This document shows positions 11,260-23,200 of a stretch of 64,000 bases of DNA, one piece after another. This DNA comes from Hermodice carunculata. Lineage: Eukaryota > Annelida > Polychaeta > Eunicida > Amphinomidae. The notes beneath the pieces are model-generated. The model did no database searches. It was not told where the DNA came from and saw only the letters and a list, made by a program, of their open reading frames with translations. A program made the translations under genes and the position numbers. Position 1 is the first letter of the stretch. The number at the start of each line of letters is the position of its first letter. The stretch covers positions 2,617,104 to 2,681,103 of the forward strand of contig OZ026614.1 of assembly GCA_964020975.1 (NCBI GenBank). The letters are read 5' to 3'.

Positions 11260-14200
11260 CTAGAACACAAAAAAACAGAAAAGACCATAAGAAACAAGCA
11301 TATTGATGACAAAATTTTATAAGTTCACATACAGACAAGATGGCCACTCAGCTTACTGTGTGCTTCTATTTGTTTGCCATTTCACACCAAGGGCATGTAT
11401 ACATACCCACTGAACCAGTGGGTATGTACACATACCCACGGAGCCACTAGCTCAGGCTTTGGGACTGTCTGAAATATTACTTAAACTCATAGTGGCTCAG
11501 GCTTTAGGACTGTCTGAAATATTACTTAAACTCAAACAACAGACAGCGCTTGGCTGGGGATCTTTTATCTCTGCCCAGACCCCTCCTCCACCCCACCACC
11601 CCACCCCCACCCCACCACCAAGGGCCCAAACTTAGCCCTCTGTGTGCTTGCCATATCCATATACAACATTCAGCCATGGGTCAGACTTTCTGTTCTTACA
11701 AATTCCTTTCCTCAGGCCCTGACTGCTATCCCTATCAGATGTGCTCATTGTCTTATCTTGTGAACTATACCTCCAAGTCATTGTGGATAAGTTGATAGTA
11801 CTATCAAACTAACAGGCCCAGTGAGACCTCCATTCCCTCCACTTTGACAACAGGCCTCTCTGGCAGGATGTGTCACTGACCCTGCTTCTATGTACTGAAA
11901 ACCTACCATCACAATCACAAACATGACAGGAATCCAATGTCTATTTTTTCTCCTTAGGCTGCATAATATTTTGATTTGACTCAACTTGTCATCCTTCCGC
12001 CCTACATGCTTGCAACCAATACCAAATGGTGGACACTGTGTGCTGTTTGTGGGCTTGGCATCTCCCATACATGAACCCACGTCAGATATGGCAAAATCTG
12101 AGACAGTATACGGAGTCCTGTCTGAGACAGTGTACAATGTGAAGTCCTGTCTGACACAGCATTTAGTGTTTTGAGGTCCTGTCTGAGACAACACACAATG
12201 CAAAGTGCTGTATCTGGTGGCAGAGAGTGGGAGGTATGCTCCAGTGGTTTCTGCAGACATTTCCCCTGCCCTTTTCCTTTCCACCCCACCCTTTTTATGT
12301 GATATATAGATCCTGCTTTGATGGTTTATGGCATATTTCTTTAATTTTGACAACAAATCAGTACGGAAGCTGAATTGAAAGAAAAATATATTTAACAACA
12401 GTATTTTCACCATAATTTAGATACAGTTATCAACAATTTCCATAATAATTTTCTGTGAAAGATACACGATTTTATCTAGAACGTTATTTTAAAGGTGCCC
12501 TATGTGGTCCCTACCGGCATTGACCAGTTACCCTTTTCATATCAAACTGCCCTGCCCTTGTGCTAACTCTCGGGATACCTATTAATTCTGAACTTTTATC
12601 AGAGAAAATTACTGATGAACATGTGCATGTGGGACAAGATCAGCTGAAAATATCTTAAGAATTCTAGCAATAAGCAGCATCTTGACTGACCAGCCATAAA
12701 GCTGACTTGTTCATTGAGCCTTCTGCTGTGCACATCAAAGTATGCAGTTGCAGACAATGTGATTTGGATAGCATAAGGAAAGTAGCACCACCCGTCATGC
12801 CCTAACTTCCATTGTTCTAAGCACTACTCAGAGAGGCATAAGGAGCTGGTAGAATGTATCCTGAGTCTGGCTAACTCAAGAGCCCCTTAAGCCATGTAGG
12901 GCCAATGATTTTTCACTTCAAACAAAGGGGAATTCTGCTTTATCAGCAAAATATTTTTCAAATTCTGTTTCACTGCTATATATCATAACCAATTTTCTTT
13001 TTTGTCTTTATACCTACATGTGTGTCACTTTACTGCTGCAAATCCAATGTACACTGGTATACGGAGCCTAGGCAATCAAGTTTATCTTTATCTTATCTAT
13101 ACAGTAAAACCTCTCTAACGGAACATATCTGTATACCAAACACCTCTCTATAGTGAACACCATTGTCAGTCCCAAGTATATACTTCCAATGTAAGCAAAC
13201 CTCCCTATACCGAACACCTTGCCATACCGAACACTTTTCCGGTCCCAAGGGTGTTCGGTATGGGGGGGTTTTACTGTATATAATTCATCCAAGAAAAAAT
13301 GTCAAATTCCTCTTCCAAGACGAAAAAAAAATGCACAATTACACTTTGGTATCAGAAAAAAACGAAAATCATTGGCCCTAGCTGTGTCCTGTTGTGGGCA
13401 CATTCTACTGCTCTCTACATATATCTCAACTCCCTCATGTGCTGGTTTTGCTCTGATTTATAGATCCCCGTAATCAACATCTCTAGTTTCATGGCCCACA
13501 CTACCTTAAGAACTGGATAGCAGTGAGTATCTAGTCACAGACTAAACCCTTTCAACAAGTCTGTCATCATAATCCTAAACCTGATGCCCTCATCTGTGCT
13601 TGCCATCTTGCCAGTTACACCATCTTAGTTAGTTAGGAGCCTCTTTCCCACGCTAAGGCTGGAGTGGACTGTGATAATAATCAAGCTTTAGTCCATACCA
13701 CCTCCAGACCTGTCCCAGCCACATACCAATGGTAACACACCATGTTTCCCCCATAAATTAGCAGTCACCACCGTGGGTTACAGTCTCAATTCTCTGGCAC
13801 AAACATATTGTTAGTGTCTGTAGTTCACAGACTCGTTGTGTTGTCTCGAGCCAGTAAAGCATTCCATTCATTTAGACCATGTTAACACTGGGGTCGCTTG
13901 ACAACCGAGATTTAAACACACACAGACTAAGAAATCTGCCTTGGTCGTTTTCAGGGCTTTTTCAGCCATTGGTCTTCAAGTGTACAGATACATGAACAGA
14001 AAATGAAGCTAAACTTGTAAAACACATGTACTGTATGTGTGTCAGGAAGATCCAAGCAACAGACTCCACTGAACTGTGTCGTATTTCACAGCAGACCTTA
14101 ATTCCCATGCCCCCCACCGCTGTCCTTGTTAGGCTGGCCAGACAGGATCCTGTCAATTTCAAGCTCTTGCCCATAAAAGGCCTATAGTTACTCAAAGCAT

Positions 14201-17200
14201 TGTTGTGCAATGCCATGGAAGAACAACATTGAGACCTTTGTGATTTTGGTACTAAGTCTTACATACACCCTTCAAACATACACACATCTGGTAACTAGAG
14301 CAAACAGTGTTTTTTATGACAAATTCTCCTCATTCCTTCACTGTTCAGTGTTACCAAATTCACTTAAGATCCAACTCTAAAAACAGGAAAAGCCTCCCAG
14401 GTCGTGAGAGTCTTGGACCAACATAAATTGGAATTCCACATTTATACTTATTCAGTTGATCAATAGAACACCATCGTACAGACAAATTAGACAGGACATT
14501 GCTTTTTAATTCATTGTTTCATGCTTCAGTTACCCGCCAGTTCTATCCTGCACATCTTTTCAAGACACTGGATCAAATAAACCGTCTCAGACTTAGTGGG
14601 AAAGGCAAACAGTGAAGTGTTGTCACTACCTCAAGTGACCCCTGCATGTCAAAGACGAAAAGCCTGAGCCTGGTGCTTGTGACCCAGCTTTGGATATGTT
14701 ACCTGTTCATATGTGTGTTGGAATGTGTGCCCCCCCCCCCCCCCCCTAATTTCTCTGAGCGAGCAAAATGTGCCAATAAAGCAAACAAATATATCCGCAC
14801 TACTTTGGATGACATAAAACATTTCCCTTACAAATCTTCAATCTTTAAACACATCCTAAATTTGGTGACAGACTCAAGTGCTGTGCCAAATGTCCAACAC
14901 TAGCATTCATGTTATAATTATAAATAGTACTCACTGACAATAGCATGACATACACTGTAAATGGTGATCAATGACAATAGTATGATATAACTGTACTCAC
15001 TGTTTCTATATTTGTGATTTGGTGCAGTCGGTCCATGAGGTTCATCTTGCTTGCAAAATCAGCACCTAGTAAACCGTTGACTGCTGCTCCCACACTACCA
15101 GCCGCAATCATGGACGGAGGGTACATCACAAAGTTAAAATCTGTAAAATAGCAAAGAAAGTTGGTCAAGATCGAGTTCACCAGAACACAGGAACACAGTT
15201 TAAAAAAAAGCATTTCTGTGACATACGACACTGGCCCACATTGGTGCAGTGCTAAAAAAAAGGTACTGACTGAAAGGAAAGTCTTTGTGCTGGGGAGCAG
15301 CAATTACTTGGGGTTCCAAGTTATCAACTAAATGTGTCTACATGTGGAAAATATGATGAGGCAGACTGAATGTTTCTATTTAATCTTGGCCATACACTCC
15401 CAGCACATTCACTTAATGCAGTAAGGGACGACAGTACTTTTTAGCAGGAAATCTATTAAATGAGCCAGAAAAAAAACCCCTGAAATGTAAGTGCTTTACA
15501 AAGAGAAATACTTGAACATTCATACAACTTGGAAAATCAGCTGATCAGTCGACATTTCCCATCCCTTGTTAGTACATGGACTGAACGAGAGCTCTAGATA
15601 ACAAACACAGTTGTTCACTGTAGAGCTCTAGATAACAAACACATTTGTTCACTATAGAGCTCTAGATAAAAAACACAATTCTTCACTTGCAACATGATAA
15701 ATTTGGTACAAAGTCATAAAGTTACATTATATAGACAAAAACCAAGTCAACCTCAGATCTCAGACATTCTTATAAGTTCAAGCAAGTGCATCTTCCAACA
15801 ACTTTACCATACCTATCAATCCAAATCAAAGTGGGGTCACCTCAGTAGTCCGGGGAACACTGAGCATGCAAATGGGAGGATATGTGGCCAAGTGTGGACA
15901 GGACCTTTGTAACACAGAACAGCTGTCCATAACACTGCATGAGCAGTCTCCTATCTGAATGCCTCTTGCCTGCTACAGGTATTCATTGGCATGTTTCAGA
16001 CACTATGAAGACAATATCCCTCCTTAAGTCATCCCTTCTCTCTGCATTAGTTCCAAGACCTGACTTTTCACACTGATACAATGCTCCACAATTATTGATT
16101 TGTCACCTTTTGCAGCTTTTACAAATACATAGACCAGCTGGAATAACCTTTGTTTGAACCAAAACAACAACATGACCTTCATACCACACTGTGGTCTCAA
16201 CTTTTATCTGAACCAAAAACAACATGTCCTTCATATCACACTGCTAGTCTCATTCTCATTTAGGAAATGTGTGAGATGTTCAAATATTTGTGTTTGAGAA
16301 TGGGGTACCATGTTCAAGCTGCACCCCACCCACAGTCATCATTCCATGCCCCAAACCCACCCCACTTCTTACATTAATTTTACAATTTTTGTCACATGAG
16401 TGGACACCCCATTACTACAGCAGTCAATGTACTTCATAACAAAATATGATGTGGCTTTTGAAGACTTACACATCTGTCATTACTTAAAGGGTGAGATAAC
16501 CTAATAGAACCTGCAATGTACTATCACCTGGACACTTTAACAATGAACTCACTGGCACTGGTTTACGCACTACCAAGGCCTGCTTCTACATACAGGTGTT
16601 AACTCACATCAGTCGCGTGCCTGTGAATTCCACTACTTTGTCTCTACAAATTCTACCCAGTGACTCATGTCTGTGTGCGCACGTGGTAATGACATCACAT
16701 CACTGACGCCAACAACTGAGCTCCTTCCAATGTACACAATGGCCTCTGTTAAATGCCTTCAATGGGCTGCTGCATGCTTCAATGTTTACATAGTGTATTA
16801 CTGTAAACCTTAGCGTCCCCATCTCACTACCAGTCAGCTGTCCCCACATCAACAAGTTTTCTTTTGCTTGATGACCTGTGTTTCTGCAGTTTTCTTATCC
16901 AGTATGAAGAAAAAAATTTACACATCATCCTGCAACTGAAAAACCACCTTTTATGTCACCATGCATTTTGCATGTCACCATGTTTCTGCAGCCCTTCATC
17001 ATTATTAACGATGTCAATTCAACTACATTCCCCTCATCAAGTCCTACTTTAGACAATTCCACCTTAAGGTTGTGCAGCCCACAGCAACATGTGTGGCAGC
17101 ATTGGAGTTCTGTAGTGGCTGCCAAAAAACCAGGGCCAATTGTTTTGGGGATAATTAATTGTGTTAATCTCCAGGAATACCTGCAGATGTGGGATATGGG

Positions 17201-20200
17201 ACAGACTTCACCTGGCCAACATTAAACAGGCCTGGCTGGCTTTTGTCTTGCTTCAGCTACACCCAAGGACACCCAGCCTAGCTGTGCTGCTGACCTCAGT
17301 AATTACAATCAGGGTGACAAGGCCAAGCACAAGCCAATCAGAGCTACCTTAACGTACCCACTGGCAGCTGTTAACAGGATTTCTAGGACAGCGTATGGCT
17401 ATTAGAAATACCCTCACCCCCTCGCTTTTCACTGCAGTACCCAGCTATTTCAGGTAACAAACATTATCCTGCTGTCTCACCTGGGTGAACCATATGCACA
17501 TCCAGTCATGCCTGCCCAAATTATGCACGCGTATGTCATTGTTTGCTTACAGATGTTACATCCAAAATAGCCATGCACACTCCCCTGAACACTCAAAATG
17601 CCCACACACAATACCAGATCTAAGACAAAAGGGCAGCTGCACAGGTCTTGGCACCTGAAGGACAAAATCAATTTCCAATTCCTCGAGGTTATGAAAATTA
17701 AGTGATTGAACTGATAACACTCCTGAACTGACAATTTCATGGTAATACTGTACATGACATGCTAACAAGTCAATGGAGAATGTTAGTTGTCAGCATCAGC
17801 TGCTGGGTTCATTGGACCAAACCAAAACAGGACATTTAAATCGCCACGTTGCTTTGTTTATTGTGTTTTTGGGCTGTCAGAGTAAATGACCCAACACTTT
17901 TGAAGACTTAGGATGGAAATAAATGTTGGTCAATGTGATAAGAGAAACTTGCAGACATTGTCCAAGCAGAACCCAATTTACATTGTAACATGGTATGACA
18001 AAGTAATTATTTCCACATAAAAAAGATAAAGGACTAGATATCAAACTTATGTTAGTTTTAACATATATTATTAACCCCCCCCCCCCCCCAAAAAAAATAA
18101 TTACTAACTGATTTGAGTTTTATTGTGGCATTGAATCCACTTATAAGTCTTTGTTACAAATATGACTACCCAAATTAATGTCTAACCTCAGGGGTTTGTT
18201 ATTTCACCAAGATTTTGTCATTTTGTCAGAGTAAAATAAAATCAGTTAACAAGGACGAGTGGAACAGATCTCCCTGGCACCACAGATTTTTATTTCTGTG
18301 GCAGATTTATCTTCTTAAAACTTCTGTTTGCCTATCAATAATTTTATTTTGCAATTTAAAATTGCCTTCTCCTTTGAAGCTAATGGTATCATAACTATGT
18401 CCCAAGTGCCATGTAGTTACAGTTGTTACTGTAGAGCACCTCACCCCTGGAAACGAAGTCAATAGATTTCCTTGACACACCCTGTCTTCAACTAGTGTGC
18501 CACAGATACCTGTTTACTGAAGGTATATTATCCTTAATGACGTTTACAACATAGGATACTTTCCACTACCACTAAATAATAGAAACAAAATGCAAGGTCT
18601 TCCAATTACCTGCCTGAATAATTCCAGGCAGACAAGGTCAACTCCTTAATGCTCAATTTTGCATTACATTTGCACACATATTTTGGGTTTTTTTACACAC
18701 AAAAATGCTTAATATTTATTCTGTTCAGGTGCGAAAGAACAGTCTTGCAATTTGTACTTTCCAGCTCCATAAAAACAAATAGGGTCTGAGGGCTTTTGGC
18801 AGGCAGGCAAGTCATGTGGAAATTTCTACTGGTTGCCTCAACCAACAAACTTGACTGTGGCGTTTGCCCATCAGTGTTCATCTGTATGGGTTAAATATCA
18901 ATGGTTGCTGTACTGCAGAGTATGTGCATATATTATGGCCCTGGGTACCCACAAATGGTAAACATGCAAATGAGTAAGGGACATATATTTTTCACTACTG
19001 ATATCACTTTTTATATTTCCATATCAACATGCCATAGCAACCAGACTGAACTTGAAACACCTCAGATCTTTGTTTTCGAAAAATATTGCTTATTACTGAC
19101 AGGAAGCCACTCACTGCTAAGTGCAAACCTCCATCTGTCTGCCCTGCCCTTGTACCTATCACAAATCCTGCCTTCCACCTGGGTTAGTCTGTGGGCCAGA
19201 CAGATGGACACAGAGTGAACAAAAAGAACAGGGAAAGCAGAGGCACCTGGGTCCTCAACCAAACAATCACCACAAGACAGCACATCACCAAGTGCTGCTG
19301 AATAATGTTTATATCATCACACAACCCCACCTCTTGCCCCAGCCTGACACGTGGCCACTAGCCCAATCCTCACCCCCCTTCAGAATGTCTTGCCACCCCT
19401 TTGCATGGTATAATTATGTCATGCTAAAAATTAACATTCAATGTTTACACTTAAAAGTCACCTAGGATCATTTTGTCGTGGGGATATCCTCACTAAAATT
19501 ATTCATAGCAAGATATAGGAATGGTATGCCTCCATTAGAACTGATGAATACACCCACATAAATATTTACACCCTCTATTTTCCATTTTTTTTAAGCTCAC
19601 AAAGTGTTTCATCGCTGACGTTAAGAAAAGTCTTTCATATCAAAGGACTTATGATTTAAGCTACTGAATACCTGCATTAAAATATCTTAGTACGCCCTAA
19701 CTCATGAGGTATGTTAGGAATTTGTCCCATAAATGTGAAAGGGTATATTTTTGTGGCTTAATTTCACAGTGTCTGATTTCAAAACAAAGATTGAAACCAC
19801 TGACCAAGAAGGGTTTTTGAATCCACAATTCTGCCATTGCAGGTCTGCATACAGGGATCATATTTGACAGTCATACTTCAAGGAATCATTTGTCACCAGG
19901 GTCACCGACAAGAACCACAATAAAGTTTGTTGGTTAAGGCAATTAAGTTTATAAATACAAGCAAGTCCATACTTGTTTATGCTTGCTACTCCAATGTTTC
20001 CAAGTACTTGCTGCTCTTTGCAACTTACACATGACATACACATTCCAGTCCACAGCCTACACTTTTCCCAGGACTGCATTTGATCCGGTCTCGTTTGTCT
20101 GACCTAGCTTTCAGTATTAATCTTTGTGCAGGGAAACAAACCACAGGTTTGGACTTGTGTTTAAAAATTGTACAGAAGTATGCCATCTACTTGTAAAGGA

Positions 20201-23200
20201 AAGATCAATCATTGAGCTTTTGTAAGGTAATTTAAATCGGTAGGTTTTTAATCTCAGTCCAGGGCACTGCTTGTAATCTCTTCAAAGCAACTGATCATTC
20301 ATTCCTGGGGGTTCAGTTCAAGCCCAAACCTGTTAAACTAATGCAAACATGAAAAGAAATTTTCCACCAGTGACCACTTTACCTGAGCTTGGTTATGGTT
20401 AACAGCAATACACTTGCGTCAGGGTTCATACTGGTGTAGCGAGGAAGTCTTATTCAACATTTCAGCCCACTGCATTTTTTCACTGTTCATTAACTTTGCA
20501 TTGGCCCTGTCAGCTATTTTTTAACTGTAGCTACTGTAACATACATATATATATATATACATACATTACACACCTACATATGTGTGTATGTATGTACAAT
20601 ACTCCACCTATATATTTAAGAACTAGTCAGGTGCAAGCCATTAGTTCTAGTCATAAGCTAATAGGGGTCGTCTGGCCAAAGAAATCAACACATTTTAGCC
20701 AGATCAGCTGGAAAAAAAATCAATTTCTCAAATTTCAACTTCATCTTTGCCTTTCATTACCAAACATCTCCTCTTAATTTTTTGTTTAAAGACATGTTTC
20801 GGCTAAAGGTACCCAGGTTTGGTTAAAACATTTTAGTCACTAGAGCCAAAATATTTCAATTCCTGGTGCTAGCCCTGCAAAATATCATTACTATTGAAAT
20901 ATTGGGAGACCAACCTGTTGCACATAATGCAATAAATGTCTGTGCATGTCTTTTCATCGTCTGACATCTTTCTCTTGTGATTGGTAACCGATGAAGGAGT
21001 TGTTCCAAAAAATCATGAGGCGTAATGGCAGAAAGGTCCCATTTTAATTTGCTCAAAACCAGCAACTCCCAGTCCTGAAATGTAAACAACAGCATTTAAC
21101 ACATCATCAAATCCAGTCTCCACAAGTAAGGGATGCTTCAGCGTTGCAATCATTTACAAAATAGAACTTAAAGAGTACTAAATTTCATGACCCCCCCTCC
21201 CTTCCTAAATAAATACTTAAAAATGATGACTTTCCCAAAAAAATTAATTCCGAAATTGCACAAAAAAGGGCCAAAAATAACCATTAGTTTTCCATATTCT
21301 ATGAAAATGTAGACCCATTAAACCTCCCCCCCCCCCCCTTGCGTACTGTAGGTACTAATCTAAAAATGAACAAATATTGAACCATCCCTTACCTGATGTG
21401 TACTTGAGTCAGGGTCAGATACTTTTAACTTCTGAAGTAATCTTACTTTCTGTACATTATTTATATCAAAAATCTATCAGAACAGGAAGTATTGTTTGTG
21501 ATTCTGGAATCCAGTAAAGGCCTTCAACTACATTTGTGTTTGTAAAAAAAAAAAAATTGTAACATCCAAAACATAGACTTTGTGTTGAAATGCAGCACAT
21601 TTGTGTTTGAACACAAGGCATTCCAAGAGGTGTACCTCTGTTAACTAAGCTTCAGGCTAAGACTGTGGGTGTGGCATAACAGCGTTTTGCTTGGTTTCCA
21701 AGCAAGTTATGGTGTCGCAGCGCCCCCAAACGCCACTTGATGAAAAATAAACTGGCGTCAGCAGCCGTTTCACATGGTTGCCCTATCTGTTTCGACACTA
21801 CAATTGCAACATTGCATAACGAGAATTTATTTTGGCTTCACGCATTCCACAGCAAACAGCATGGCAATCCCCTTTCTACAAACTTTGTAATTCCGCGATT
21901 GCAAACCACTCTTCAATGCCTGAATCTAACGTGACAGCTGATATTTGTCTTCATTGTGCTCATCATTGCCTACGTACATTTAAAATTTAACGCTACATTG
22001 TAAAGTTTATCGTCAATAATCTGGGTCAGGAAATAAGTGTCATGGAAACGATACTTTTGTTTATAAATGTGATACTATAGAGGTGATCTGAAAATCACCT
22101 AACTGAGATCACAGTTTAATGAGATAGGCTCTGTGGACACCCAAATAAAGCTTCAAAATTATGGCATCAGCACGGCAGCGATGACTGCCGTTCAGGGTAG
22201 TCTAGGCATGTTGGGTTGCCTTGGCCGGTTTTGATCAAATCTGACCAACACCTGAATTTAAACAATGTCAACCGTGCAAATCGAGCGCATTTTTGTCTTC
22301 ACCTTTTTCCGTGATTTAAAAAGTAAGTCCACCCTCACTGTTCATGAATTCTGACAATGACGTCGCGCTGTCAACCTTTCAACCCACAAAAATTAGGCAC
22401 AAAAAAAAAAAAACAACAAAAAAAACCGACACCACTTAATTGGGAGAGGACCACCAAGGAACCCGGCAATGTGCCCCACAACTTGCTCCGACTTCGGCTA
22501 ATGCTATCTGCCTTCACTGATCGTTTGAGGACTCAAACATTATTAGATATCACCCCAACACCAACCTTATCATTTCTACTAAATGCATTATGATCGATTA
22601 TTATTATTAAAATCATTGTCACCGACATTAAAAACGGCGACTCCCACTACCACAACACGTATATCAAATATGAAAATGTTAATATATACCTACCATGAGC
22701 TCCTCCAATGTGATAGAATTGTCCGTATATATGACAAGTTTTTCCGCCGATAGTGGCATTGTCTCTTTTAACTTTGATGCCAGGAACATGCAAACTGCTC
22801 CTAAAAGTTGCAGTTGGCTTTTTCCAATGTTCACCACAGAAAGAAATCTGTCCAGATAGTTCATGGCGAGAGGGAAAACCTCTTCTTCACATTTCTGTTC
22901 TTCGCAAACCTGCAACAGCGAAACATAAGCACGAATTGTTATATTTCATCATCGATTGACATCCAACAAAGCTTATACATGCAAAGGGTACCTTGTCTCT
23001 CCCTATCACTTTTACATCGACCATCACATGCAGGTTCGACGTATGAAACATAGTTGCAGGGGTAGTTTGTTACACTGATAGATTAAAATCTGGTCACTGA
23101 AATGGTTGAAATATCTTTGAAAACATTCTGAGGTCCACTAAAATTTGATTTCTAATTCCGCACTTAAAAAAAAAGTCAGTCTGCAGCCCTCCAAATTTCA

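Larger units (their letters stand above)
11260..15000 (-). other. Cyclin D intron 4 (3741 bp)
   Basis: Phase 0. Contents: a short hairpin at 11400-11428, a 45-bp direct duplication (11446-11534), a loose tandem repeat with GTCCTGTCTGAGACA (12085-12210), a complete TA-flanked MITE (13102-13276) and a C tract (14730-14746). No other coding exon was recognised. Confidence 0.9.
15141..20914 (-). other. Cyclin D intron 3 (5774 bp)
   Basis: Phase 1 and the longest intron. It holds a three-copy tandem repeat (15586-15690), a two-copy repeat of about 62 bp (16150-16260), a C/A homopolymer pair at 18075-18097 and a short TA/CATA microsatellite near 20544-20600. No second gene was recognised in it on either strand. 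The open frames are short and without motifs. Confidence 0.9.

Noticed and set aside
14968-15303. Reading the minus-strand frame through 15303 as a longer exon 4
   Set aside because: A strong acceptor TTTTACAG at 15141 and the conserved Asp-Phe junction place the exon start at 15140.
22679-22915. Start of cyclin D exon 2 at the MQ codons before VCEEQ
   Set aside because: The CAG is the intron acceptor; the exon begins at the next base (GTT), as in other cyclin D genes.
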